From contig CAJFCJ010000002.1 in assembly GCA_904063045.1 (NCBI GenBank), positions 1,634,422 through 1,698,421 on the forward strand: a DNA stretch of 64,000 bases, written 5' to 3'. Positions 38,492-49,632 of the stretch are shown in pieces. Source of the stretch: Dimorphilus gyrociliatus. Its lineage: Eukaryota > Annelida > Polychaeta > Dinophilidae. Position numbers and translations under genes: made by a program. Position 1 is the first letter of the stretch. Each line of letters opens with the position of its first letter. Below the pieces are notes generated by a model. The model did no database searches. It saw nothing but the letters and a program-made list of their open reading frames with translations, and was not told the DNA's origin.

Positions 38492-38856
38492 ATGCCTAAA
38501 TTTGAGGTAATAAAGAAATAGTTTGCTATAAACATACCAATTATAATTCTATTATGTCTTTTCCTTAACAAATGCATTAGCACATAGAAGATACAACGAC
38601 AGGAAAGAGGCGAGGAGTAAATGCTAAAGGAGAGAAAAGAAAGAGGAGAAGAGCAACTGAAAAATATAAAACAGCTCATGCTTCCAGGGAAAGAATGCGT
38701 GTTGAAGCTTTCAATAGAGCTTTCAACAAATTAAGAAGATTATTACCTACCTTACCACCGGATAAAAAACTCTCAAAGATCGAAATTTTAAGATTAGCTA
38801 TATGCTATATAAATTATTTAAACCATGTACTAGAATTGAAGATTATTGTTTATTAA
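38492..38856 (+). CDS. NHLH1: NHLH/HEN-type basic helix-loop-helix transcription factor
   Basis: Two exons. Exon 1 encodes only MPKFE. Exon 2 (from 38581) runs [20 protein letters not shown], then [40 protein letters not shown], and [31 protein letters not shown]. The bHLH region is nearly identical to vertebrate NHLH1/NHLH2, neuronal transcription factors that bind E-boxes as dimers. The family usually ends NHVLDV, so a few extra residues are present. The protein of about 97 residues is little more than the DNA-binding domain, as in the vertebrate genes. It is likely expressed in neurons. An AATAAA lies at 38969-38974. NHLH1 versus NHLH2 is not meaningful outside vertebrates. Confidence 0.92.
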
Positions 38857-39817
38857 GAGTGTATGCGTAACTACTAAAAGGGAAGAGAGAGTGAGATAAA
38901 GAAAGAGAGATGAAAATATGCGAAATATATTATTATATACTGTGTATACTTTACAAATCTAATAAGTAAATAAACCTTTTAAGCAATATGCTTATAATTA
39001 TATTAAAAGCTATTTTCTGTACATACAATTTACTTTATTAGACTTATACGTTTTAATTTCGATTAAGACTTAATATATAATTGATACGGTTCTTCCTTTT
39101 CTCTTTCTTCAATTGCAATGATCTCTATGTTACATAGAGGCGTTTACTTACCTAGATTTTTATTAGAAATATATCTCTTAACATTATTCCCTTAGGACAA
39201 ACTTATTTGACAGAACTCAGAAAATAAATTACGTAATTTGTTACGTATGAGAATAATTTTGAATAGGGAATGAACGAGTTAAACATAAAACCTGTCAATT
39301 GATGACACCAACTTTATCGTCACCTTTTTCTGAGCGTGCTTAATTCCCTTTGGGCTACAGATTATAGAATTATTAAGGCGTTTCTAACGCATACTCATCT
39401 AGTCGTTTCATTTAAAACGTTCCACATCGTCTACTTTTAAATTGTTTAATGGGAAAAGAAGAAAAGACAACAGGAAACTAGTAGGAGAAAGAATTTGGAT
39501 TTGTTCCAAGTTTTTTTACTCTCTTAATCTCACCTTTTAACGCAACCCTTGTATATCCGGTAACATATTGCCTTTAAAGTAAGCTGTTAATGTCCCATTG
39601 TCTATCTTTAGTGGCAAAAGAATAATGTACAAACAAATAAAATAGAAGGTCAATGGATAAAGAAGGAAATGAACTTTCTGAATAAAGACTATCTGTTAAA
39701 GGGCTTTCCTCATTTTACGCTAAATATTGCTTATAAATAAATATATGCACGCTTTCTATGTGAATTTTCTCCTCATTAGTCATTCTAGATTAGCTGTTTT
39801 TCTCTTTCATAATTAGA

Positions 39818-39862
<45 letters not shown>

Positions 39863-40889
39863 GAGACAGAGAGAGAAAGGGATATCTATGCTGTCTAATA
39901 TCACGATAAATTTTCCTCCAGAGCGTACTGGAAACGACTATCTAAATAATTAACAAGTTGTGAATATTTACAATCCTATGAGACCAATTTGAGATGAATA
40001 TATTTTCAAAGAGCTCTCCCTTTTTCCCTACTCTCGTTTCTCCTATTCTTTCGTTCCCTTCCCATTTTTATAGTTAGACTCTTTCTTTATGTAACATAAA
40101 TTTCATTCCTCTTCATTTCCCATCAGTTATCCGAATAGAAATTTTTCTTTTCGCTCCTCTTTTAACTTATTAGGAGAAATATTAGTGAATAAATATTTCA
40201 TTAGGTCCTACAGAGAAGATTAAACTCGGTGAAACTATTGAGAGAATAGGCTAAATTGTCAAATTATTTAGAAATCTCTATTTTTCTCCCCTAATCTTGT
40301 TGATTTCTTTCAAATAACAGCTGTCTATTGGATAGAAAAAAGAAAAAATTGTTCTTTGATCTACTTTCTCTAACTACTAGATGAAGAAGAAAAATAATAA
40401 TCCATTTTGAAAAATCTTTTCTCTATGATGTTATCGATACCATAATTATTAATAGTCTTATCGCATATTTTGTGATTTTCGCATGACTCTTTCTTTCTGT
40501 TTACCTTATATTGACCTATAAAGTAAATAGCTGTAAAAAGGAATCCCTTTTACAAAGGAAAGAAATATTAAAAGACTTTTTCGATATAAGCTTTATTATT
40601 CTATAGAGTAATGATAATTTTACTAGTTCCTTTTTTCTTAAATAGGCTATTTTTCTTGTATTTTAGGAGATGTAGGAAATACTTTCGTCTTTTTAATCTT
40701 TAATACGCCTAAATTGTAATACAAAAAATAAATAGTGGCTTTTTGTCTATCAAAACCCGTATAATAAACATATGGGATAATATAAAGTCGTGCTAGAACC
40801 CTGACTATAACGTAAACACTGTAAAAACAAGAAAACAGAGAGTAAATTTAATAGTGATTTTCATTGTCAGTTGAAGAGTTGAAGTGAAG
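38857..40889. other. 2-kb gene-free region after NHLH
   Basis: The longest gap in this dense window. I find no credible coding frame on either strand. It contains a GA/GACA compound repeat near 39817, many TC-rich stretches (GTTTCTCC, TTTCTCC) and otherwise ordinary AT-rich DNA. It could hold enhancers of the neighbouring developmental gene, but no motif cluster stands out by eye. Confidence 0.5.
39817..39880. repeat. Compound GA / GACA microsatellite
   Basis: About 12 GA units followed by GACA units and further GA, 64 bp in all. GACA repeats of this kind are simple-sequence DNA and are not part of a gene here. Confidence 0.9.
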
Positions 40890-41644
40890 ATGGGATCCTT
40901 CTCGGAGACTTCCTGCCTATTAAAATGTGTGATCTTCTTTGTTCTACCGGTAACAATGATTGTTCATGTTGTATCTTTGGGAACAAATCATTGGGTTTAT
41001 GCCAAAATTGCGTCTGCACTTGGAGGATCTATACAAAGGGAATATGGCCTTTTCAAAATGTGTGTTAGCCTAAAGGTTTCTATTGCTAGTCTAGCATCAT
41101 CTTGTGAAACGATAAAGAATGCTCCTGGTAAGAAAAAAACATTTATTTTTATTGATGAAATAACTACTTGTTTATTTCAGACTGGTTGAAATGCGTAAGA
41201 GCTATGATGATTATTGCTCTTATTCTACTTGTAGCGTCTTTTATATTCGCTGTTATCACTTCCTGTGGCAATATCGTTAAAGATACTTGCGGTAAAGCCA
41301 CCCTTGTTACATTGTTATTGCTAGCAGCTGTATGCACAAAAATTTCTTGGATTGTTTTCCTTATTAAATTTGATTTGGTTCCTGCTTTGGATAGAAATTA
41401 TTTTGCAGCTTTTGGACTTGCTGTAGCATCTGGTCTATTGGCTATAATATGCGCTATTTTAGCATTCCTGGAAAAGCCTAATCGCCGAGTTGAACCTCAC
41501 AATTATCCACATGATCCAGCCTACCCCGTTGTTTCAGCACCACCTCCCTACGGTAATAAGAATACGTCAGCAACATATCCAGGCTTTAATCCTGGGTATG
41601 GCTATCCAGACGCACCTCCTCCTCCAAGATATACTGCTCAATAA
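40890..41644 (+). CDS. Claudin/PMP22-superfamily four-helix membrane protein
   Basis: Two exons joined at about 41126/41181 (NAP to DWLKC). The ATG at 40890 gives MGSFSETSCLLKCVIFFVLP. Four hydrophobic helices are visible: residues about 10-30, 95-120, 130-150 and 165-185. The first extracellular loop carries W (TNHWVYA), a GLF triplet (EYGLFKMC) and a second Cys (SSCETI), a variant of the claudin-family W-GLW-C-C signature. The cytosolic tail is Pro/Tyr-rich, with SAPPPYGN (a PPxY-type WW-domain ligand), YPGFNPGYGYP and PPPPRYTAQ. It is probably a plasma-membrane or junctional protein. I cannot name the orthologue; no PDZ-binding YV end is present. Confidence 0.75.
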
Positions 41645-41968
41645 GCAAAGTCAATTTGTTACAATGAAACTGAAAAGGATAACTTGAAGAAAGTAAGCAT
41701 GAAACTACTTTTAAAATATACAGCATAGACTTTTGAATAAGATTATATATCCTTAAATACAGAAAAAGCCATTATTTTCCATACTAAACGAAGAAATGTT
41801 CAACAAAGTTGAGCAGTGAAGAAAATAGCATTCGTATCGAAATTTATTGTTCTATCTTGATTATCATTATAATAATAAATAATAATATAAAATAAATATA
41901 CAGTACATTATATTATATTAACACCTTTTGTTAATATTTGAACAATAAACGATAACATTTCGAATTTT
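41645..41968. other. Convergent 3' flanks
   Basis: A short AT-rich space between the claudin-like gene and POLR3D, with several AATAAT/AATAAA elements near 41871-41896. No coding frame. Confidence 0.6.
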
Positions 41969-43419
41969 TTAGCGTTTTTTCAACAGTTGATTTAAATCTG
42001 GTGTACATATTAATTTTTGATTGACTGGTCCTAATGATATCATTTCTCCGAATTCCTCTCCATGTAAACGAATTGATGTCAATTCCTATGAATTAATAAA
42101 TAACTTTAATATTAATCTATTTATCACAGTAAATATTCTTGTAGTTTATTTCCTACCTGATAATATGTCGAAGGAGCAGCTACCGATAAATCTAATTCAA
42201 CATTACCTAGGCGAAGTATAGTTTTCCCTGATTTATGTACAACAACTGTTCCTATACGACCTTCTTTAAAGTCAGACAAGCAGTTTTTATCCTGATTTGA
42301 TTCATTTTCCACCTGATCAGTCTCCCCCTTCACTCTTGAGGGCTGACCAGGTAGAACATCGGGTAACTGAACAAACATGTAATTAGGATAGGTGGCACCT
42401 AATTATTAAAAAAATTGTTTAATGAGAGTTGTTAGTAAAAAACAAACAAAATAATGAAAACAAACTGTCGTCAATTTGTAAAGATCTTAATAATTCGGGT
42501 ATGTTTTCGTCCTTTGTTCCCTCAAATTCAAGAGCATCCTTTTTTATCTTATCCTCTTTTAAAACGAAGACATTTTCAGTTAATAAGCAATAAAAGTCTC
42601 TTTTAATGAATTTACCTGTTTTTACAATGGAAGGTGAAACTGGTGTTTCTAACTTAATTGGTCTCATTGGATCATCATCATCTTCCCCTTCAGCAACATC
42701 GGCTATAAACTTTAAAAATTAAATAATTAGACATAAAAACTATTACTGTACATAAACTATAATTCAACTTACGTCGTCAGCCATAAGTTCATCAATATCA
42801 TGTGAGGACTCCTCTTTAAATTTAACTGATTTTGCAGAGCTACCTTTCTCAGATTTGCTGACTGGGGCTTCGGATTTATCTTATAATTTAATTAGACTTA
42901 AATATTAATATCAATTTACTATTCAATAAACAATTTAGTAAATTTACATTTTCTGGCAGAGGCTGGGGCTAATCCATCTTCAAAAATAGATTTTGCTTGT
43001 ATAACGTTGGGACTGGCTTGACCTCGGCCTCTTCCACGTCCTTCCCCTCTACCTCTACCTCTTCCTCTTCCCCTTCCTCGTCCTGACTTCTTTCCACGGT
43101 TAGATATTTCACTTGGTAGGGAATCGATTGGTTCACTGATTTATTTAAATCTAATTTTACTATACGGAGAGTATTGATTAAATTAGTGTCATACTCTTTT
43201 ACTTGTCTTTTAACATTAACGTTTGGCGTGAACTGTTTCTTAGGTTTTCCGCCTAAAGTTGTAGACCTTCCCTGCAATCTATAATTCATACTTAATATAC
43301 TAATTATTATTAGTAGCACAAACGCTTTACCTAATCGGAAGACCGCCAACAGACGACCTACCTCTCTGCCCACTGGAAGAACTACTATCTTTTCCACTTT
43401 CCTCTTTATTCGATGCCAT
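41969..43419 (-). CDS. POLR3D: RNA polymerase III subunit RPC4
   Basis: About seven exons, ATG 43419 to stop at 41969-41971. RPC4 pairs with RPC5 (POLR3E) in the TFIIF-like subcomplex of Pol III. It starts MASNKEESGKDSSSSSGQRG, then LGGKPKKQFTPNVNVKRQVK matches the family's LGGVKKKTFTPNI motif. A run of Arg-Gly pairs (GRGRGRGRGRG) precedes NVIQAKSIFEDG, equivalent to the human GRGRGR/SIFEQG segment. The C-terminal domain reads FVQLPDVLPGQPSR, GRIGTVVVHKSGKTILRLGN, VELDLSVAAPSTYYQELTSI and GPVNQKLICTPDLNQLL. Its order and spacing match vertebrate POLR3D over the whole length. It is expected to be nuclear. Confidence 0.92.
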
Positions 43420-44148
43420 TTCTTAAGATTGCGTTATCCCGATGCCGATGCGGTCTGCTTTAAATGTTGAGCGAAAATAGGGCAATTGGAAATATTCTCT
43501 TCAAACTCCTTTAATTTAATCTTCAAATTGATGAGTTATTTCAAGGTTATAGTTTCATAAACAACAAAATCTCATGTGAAAGCTATTGAACTTAATAATA
43601 TTTTAACTAATCTTAATATATTTTCAATTTTTTACTCTTCTCACATGAGAAGTTTAACAATATCCTGGGACTTACTAAATAATGACATGGATAGAATAGT
43701 TTTAATTCAGGAAGCCCAAACTGAAATTTCAAATACTAGTGTACTACTTTGCTTTAAATGTAATAATTCTATTTAAATAGGAAATTTATCTATATTCCAA
43801 AATGAGGAGTGAATTTAGTAACTTGTACCGGTCACCTCTCAAAGCCTAATACATTTCATTCCGTCTATCAAAATCCAATTTAACTACAAAATATTAAGTT
43901 AAGTTCAATGATAACAAAGACAAAATGTTGTACCATTCTATCAGTGGAAACTCTTGAAATTGAGTTTTTACTTCTGTGGTAATGTTTTAATTTAGTTTAA
44001 ATCAATGACTTTCATTTTATCAATAATAACAATCTTTACTAATGCAAAAACAAGATGAAAAGAAAATAATGATAAATACATTTATGTTTAATATATACTA
44101 TAATACTTATATTTATAGAAAATATAAAACAATGAAAAAGTAAATAAT
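43420..44148. other. Intergenic region POLR3D/INTS5
   Basis: POLR3D promoter side and INTS5 3' flank. The plus-strand frame near 43576 has no convincing composition or homology and uses a non-ATG start. Nothing else seen. Confidence 0.6.
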
Positions 44149-47100
44149 TCAATCTAGAATCAAAAATTTAGCGTAATGAGGAGCCAATAAGCCAATATGA
44201 GCGTGGATCACACTTTTTATTATCTCAGTGTATTTAGGATCACAAACTGAAAATGTAAAATTGTTCTTGTTGAAAGATTATACAAAGGAAGAGAATATAT
44301 TTTAAAATACTAGTACAAACCTTTTAATCGTTTTCTTTCAGGAACTGGTGGATTTTCCTTTGAAAAGAAAAATAGTTTATTCAAAATACAAGTAAATTGG
44401 TTATAAAAAGTTAAAGGTAAACCTTGACGTAATTCCATATGTTTTGCAATAATCTATAAACTTCAAAAGGTGCAACTAAATGAACAATGTCTGATGAATT
44501 ACTGAGCATTTCGGGAATTAAATTCCCCTGGAAAATTTATTTAAATTGTAAGTCGTATTGGTTTTAATAAATTAAGCTTTGGCCTACCTTAGTCATTAGA
44601 CTGAGAATTTTACAAATTAATTCACTTTTTTCCCTATTTGGGGATCTCTCTTGACATGCGTTCCAAAAAGATAGTTGAATAGCAAAGAGGGCTCGCAAAA
44701 TACTAGAACAATAACACATGGCTCCTGGGGCTGAATAGGTAAATTATTTCACGTCAAAATTGTTTCTACGATATAAAAATATAAATATTACCTGTACTCA
44801 TAAGATCCATTACATCCCAGAGAACGGGATAATTTTTAAATTTCTGTGTAATAACTATATCTCTTTCAACTGTTATTTTCATATAGTCCTCATCAGGCCA
44901 TTGAATACCATTGTACATAACATCAGGACAAATCAGTTCAACAAGTAGTAAACTCATAAAATGTGCTGTTTCGCTTGGAATACCTTCTCCAGTACCCTCC
45001 TCGTGAACACTTGCCGCTTTATATAATATTTGTATATAAGTCATACGATTGTGTGCAAGAAATTCCTCATCTAGTCGACTATGATTTGGTTTTTCTCCCA
45101 AACTCTCACCAAAAGAAGCTCCGGTATGTAGCTTCGAACTAAGGAAAGGTGCCTGCAAGTCATTTACTTGTGGCATGAGATCATCCTCTGGAATTTTTAT
45201 ATTCTCTTCTCCATTTTGCGGGCTGCCTCCTAAAACACAAGCGTAATCAGCATTAAAAATTCCCTCCAATAGCTCTCTTATCATTGTTCTATTGGCTGTT
45301 GGAATTTGGCAAAGGCTGGTCACTAATTGTCGTACACTGAGAAGAACTTCAGATTTTGACAAACTTTCCTCCCTGTTTTATTAAAAGAGAACAATTTATT
45401 TGTACACAATCTTGATCCATTGTTAAAGAAATATACCTTCCCAGGTTTTCAAAAATAAAAGCTACTGTACTTCTAATTAATCTCATTAATACCGCATTTG
45501 CTGTTCTCCGTGGTAAACCTATTTGAATGAGAACAAGCAATGCGGTATCGGTAATTTTTTCATCATCATAAGTTAAAAAATTCGAAAATGTTACTAAATG
45601 ATTTTGCAACAGCTCAAAAGCTTGTGTTCTTGTAGGGAATGACATTTTGTTCTTTCTTAAACTTCTTTCCCATTTGCACAGAGAATATATATTTTCCAAT
45701 CCTTGTCTTAATTTCTGTTTATCATGCGGAATTTTAAACCAGCTAACAATTCTTTGAATAGTTTCCGGAAAAACTTTGATTAATCGTGGTTCCATCTCCT
45801 CATGCATGCAGACAGCCAAGCCTACCATTTCTGCCGAGCTTCCTTCGAGAATTATATGGGATAGAATATCTGCAGCTAAGGCACAACCATGATAAAATCC
45901 AAGCGAAGTGGCTATTCTATAAATTTGACAACGAGGTATTATATATTTCATTCTGTTTAAATTTATAAAAATTTATACCGTTGTAAAATTGATCTTTTTT
46001 GTCCCGGAGGAGATTCCAAAAGCCACTGAATCACTGTTTTCGTATGATTTCTCAAGGCATCCAAAAGAGGTATTTCGAAAGGTACAGCTTGTGGTGGTCC
46101 ACCATTCTTTGGCCAAGTGAACTTACTACCATGTAACTCCCTTTGAAGACTATTTGACGATTGTTCCAATAAAAATGAGCATTGCTCACGAATTTGAGTA
46201 CCCGAAGCATCAGATAAGCCATCCAACATAAATTTTAATATCTTAAGTGCTGCTGATGGATTATCGAGACGATAAAGATTTTGTAATGTAACAGAGTTTA
46301 ATCTATAATTTTAAAGAATTTTAATTAGCAATGCTAATGTAATTTAAATATTTTTACAAACTGTTTCCAATCTCGTATATTCCCAGGCAATTGTTCAGCT
46401 AATTTTTTCATGAACTCAGTCTCAACTATTCAGATTAAAGATTATCAATAACATTTTACATGTTAAAAATATTTAAACACCCATAAAAGATAACTTACCT
46501 AAATCAATCAAATAAGGAGAAAAGGCGTGATATAGCTGATCGGACATTGAAATAATATTGGAGATAAACGGAACAACATAAACTGATTTCTCACTTATCT
46601 CCTCATTTATGCTAGACTGATTAATTAGAATAGTATAATATCGATTGTAAATTGAAACTTTTTACTTACTCTAACAAAATGCAATAGACTGAGGCAAACG
46701 TCTTCTCTATGCTGACAACACATTTGAGTTAAAATACCAGTTATAGATTGTAGTTGAGACTTGTCCTTTGATATTTGAAAATATCCCATTGTAGTTAATT
46801 CTTTCAAAGTTGTTTTTAGCAAAAAGTCAATTATGGCACGTGGGAAGCAAGATCTATATTTTAAGACATAAAATTAGATGAAATTATTAGATTTCTATTT
46901 AAATGCTTACCCAACATATGCTACAACCCAATCAAAATATGGAGTGTACTGTTTTGCCTTTTCCCATAACCTTGGTTCGCAGTCAATGCTTGACATTTGT
47001 GACCTTTTATCGAAATTATTTTATAATAACTCATTAATAATGGCTATTAAACTAAACGTACATATATCCGAAAGATTTAGCAGTAATTTCTACTAAAAGC

Positions 47101-47835
47101 TTTGATGGCAAACAATTGATCCAAGCTTGAGTTATAACGTTCAAGTTAGTTGCAGTTTGGACCAAATTGATTTTATCAAAAAAGGTTTTACTGATGTGAC
47201 CCAGCATATCCATTGACCACTGAAAAGAAATATTTCATTGGTAGATATTCAAAGTTGTATGGATAGTCGGAATTTTCTAGACTTACTGTTGCTACTATGG
47301 GCGCCCAACCTCTAACATTTGTCTGGGATTGATCAATCAAATCACCAAATAAATTCCTAATAACTTCAACTGCATTGAATAAATCTTGCTTGGTCTTATC
47401 CAGATCCTTACGATCTTCTAATAACAATTATAATTTTCCTTTATATAATAATAGAGAAATTTTTAATACTAACCGGCTAGTACCGGCCCATGTAAGGTAC
47501 TTTGGAAATAAACATTTACAGCTTCATCGAAAACTTCCGAAAAGTAATTAAAAACTGCGGATTTCGTAATAGGAACTTCTCTTAGAACTTCTTCAGCTAG
47601 CTTTACAATACTTTCCTTGCTTGCCCTGCTCTTTGTTGCCTGTCTTAACCATTCTTCTGTTAGAGTCTTTTGCTGGAAATATATCGATTATATTATCGCT
47701 CAAGAAATTATAATTTAAAAGTTTTGGCCAAAAATGAAAAAAGTTTATAAATCATCGATATTATAATATCAGCATCCTACAAACCTCTTGGAATTCCTTT
47801 GAAACAGAGCTAGGGGAGGCTTGAGCTTCATCCAT
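44149..47835 (-). CDS. INTS5: Integrator complex subunit 5
   Basis: About 13 exons from MDEAQASPSSVSKEFQE at 47835 to a TGA at 44149-44151. INTS5 forms part of the Integrator core with INTS2/INTS8 that cleaves nascent snRNA and mRNA at Pol II. Landmarks against human INTS5: VRGWAPIVATxS (human AWAPVISAWS), FEIPLLDALRNHTKTV (human VPFLDALKNHV), LLVELICPDVMYNGIQWPDE then YMKITVERDIVI (human [29 protein letters not shown]), and a C-terminal EIIKSVIHAHIGLL (human VLHSVLHRNIDRL). It is an all-helical protein with no catalytic motif. In-frame codons upstream of the chosen ATG end at a TAG, so a non-coding first exon is possible. Head to head with the KCTD gene. Confidence 0.85.
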
Positions 47836-48578
47836 GAGCTCATAGAATCGACCTTGACACTTGTAGTTTACCTAAATGCCGGAGAGAATGATAAACCGCT
47901 CAGAAAATTAGTCAGGTTCCCAGACTTTTCAAGTCCACTTGGTACTTAACTCCTATAATCCTCACATGTCACATGTAATATATAACATAGACATTATTCT
48001 GCAAGTAATTAAACTTTGGTGACCTGAGAAAGTTGTTTCTTCATCTAAATTGGTAAGCAACAATTAAAATTTCATTACTAATTCTAGTGTAGTGGAAAAT
48101 GATCTTTAGAGATATCAGTTGAATATAGCGCAGTTACGATATCGTTAATTATTCATTTGATCGTTAGAAGAATTTACAGTAGTAATATCACAAATTTCCT
48201 TCATAAAAACCAAATTTAACTCAATTTTTAGTATTATTTATTTATATTAATAATATATAACAAATATTTTATATTGTCAAACTAAAAAAAATTTTTAAGC
48301 TTATCGCGATCTAGTATGAAGTGTCTGTTTATTGTTTTTAAAAGAGTAAATTAAGGTATGAGGGGTTTATCAAACTTTTGTATCTGATCGGAAAGTCGAA
48401 AACATAGGGGTAGCGGTACTTTCGAAAGCACCATCTCCTTTAGCCAATTGGGATTTAGTAGTACTCGAGCTTTTGTATATATTGCCTCCCTCATTTCGAG
48501 GAGGATGTATAGAAAATGATCGAATCTGCAGGTTTTACAAAATTCATATAAAATTTAACAGTTATTGTTGAAGTGAAA
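47836..48578. other. Divergent intergenic region INTS5/KCTD
   Basis: A 743-bp region between divergent start codons, presumably holding both promoters. AT-rich, no coding frame, and no motif I would single out. Confidence 0.55.
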
Positions 48579-49259
48579 ATGTCAGATGATCTGCTAACAC
48601 TTAATGTTGGTGGTGTGCAATATACTACAACAAGACACACTCTGCTTAGATACCCGGAGAGCATGTTGGGAAAAATGTTTGATGGAAATTTTGTGCCATC
48701 CTGCAAAGATAAAGATGGAAACCACTTCATAGATAGAGATGGTGAACTATTCCGCTACATCCTCAATTTCCTTAGATCTGGCCGATTAAAACTTCCTCAA
48801 AATTTTACTGACTTTGAACTTCTCGAGAACGAAGCCGATTTCTATCAAATTTCTGCCTTAATAGATGCTCTACAAGAGTTTAAAAAGCATTCTACTGACG
48901 GTGCTTATTTGGAGATACTAGACTTCGAAGAAACTGCATACTTTTACAGGTTTTATAGCGATCCGCCTAAAGGCATTAATTCGGATTTAAAGAATGGCGG
49001 ACTAGTCATTTCCGGTTCCAAGGAGGTTCTGTTGAGTCTACCGTTACCTGACAAAACTCACAAGGAAGTAGAAAAATCTGAATCACAGTATAGGAGTGTA
49101 AACATTAGCAGCACAGCCTGTCCAAAGATGGCTCTAGTTCATTTTTTGCAATCCAACTGTTGGCAACTGGTTAAATCATCATTTGCGTATAATAGTGACA
49201 CGGATGGTTCCTATATGGTACACAAATACATATGGTTTAAACCAAGTCTCAATTTATAG
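48579..49259 (+). CDS. BTB/POZ (T1) domain KCTD protein, KCTD6/21-like
   Basis: Single-exon gene of 226 residues. The ATG at 48579 gives MSDDLLTLNVGGVQYTTTRH. The KCTD BTB domain spans residues 1 to about 105: TLLRYPESMLGKMFDGNF, HFIDRDGELFRYILNFLRSG, and NEADFYQISALIDALQEF are typical of the KCTD6/KCTD11/KCTD21 branch. In that branch the BTB oligomerises and recruits Cullin-3, acting in Hedgehog and HDAC1 turnover. The C-terminal half (residues 106-226) is shared with that branch in outline only: a strand-rich region ending DGSYMVHKYIWFKPSLNL. It is probably a cytosolic E3 adaptor. AATAAA at 49427-49432 follows the stop. The exact orthologue is unsure. Confidence 0.83.
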   Translation: MSDDLLTLNVGGVQYTTTRHTLLRYPESMLGKMFDGNFVPSCKDKDGNHFIDRDGELFRYILNFLRSGRLKLPQNFTDFELLENEADFYQISALIDALQEFKKHSTDGAYLEILDFEETAYFYRFYSDPPKGINSDLKNGGLVISGSKEVLLSLPLPDKTHKEVEKSESQYRSVNISSTACPKMALVHFLQSNCWQLVKSSFAYNSDTDGSYMVHKYIWFKPSLNL

Positions 49260-49632
49260 AAAATAATCAGGGAAAAAGCAATGCATCAAGAATTCTAAGT
49301 CTATAACTGGTTTTATGCCCAAAGCCCTTGGAAAATTCCTCTCTACTGTTTATTACGTTTTGTCTTGGGTATGTGTCATTCCAAGAAGTATTTGTATGAA
49401 AGATAATTTAAACTGTTTTTGCTTTAAATAAAAAGTTGTCTACATGGAAAAAAAGAAATCAAAAATTCGTATTATTCTCAATGTTGAAATATTAGATGCA
49501 ACTCTTTTTTTTCTCTATATTTTCCTTAAAAAATCCATATTAAACAATTTGAAGAAGAAAGAAAGACCAATAATATCTTTCCTTTATTTTACAAATAATT
49601 TATAGAAAGTTTAAAAATAACATATAGAATAT
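49260..49632. other. Convergent 3' flanks KCTD/CENATAC
   Basis: Contains the KCTD poly(A) signal candidate (AATAAA, 49427-49432) and T-rich sequence. No coding frame. Confidence 0.6.

Noticed and set aside
43576-43776. 66-codon plus-strand frame
   Set aside because: Non-ATG start, no homology, lies in the POLR3D/INTS5 gap.
48568-48581. TTGAAGTGAAAATG before the KCTD start, similar to TTGAAGTGAAGATG before the claudin-like start
   Set aside because: The same string also occurs inside VPS34 coding sequence (9347-9360); two matches are not enough to propose a shared leader element.
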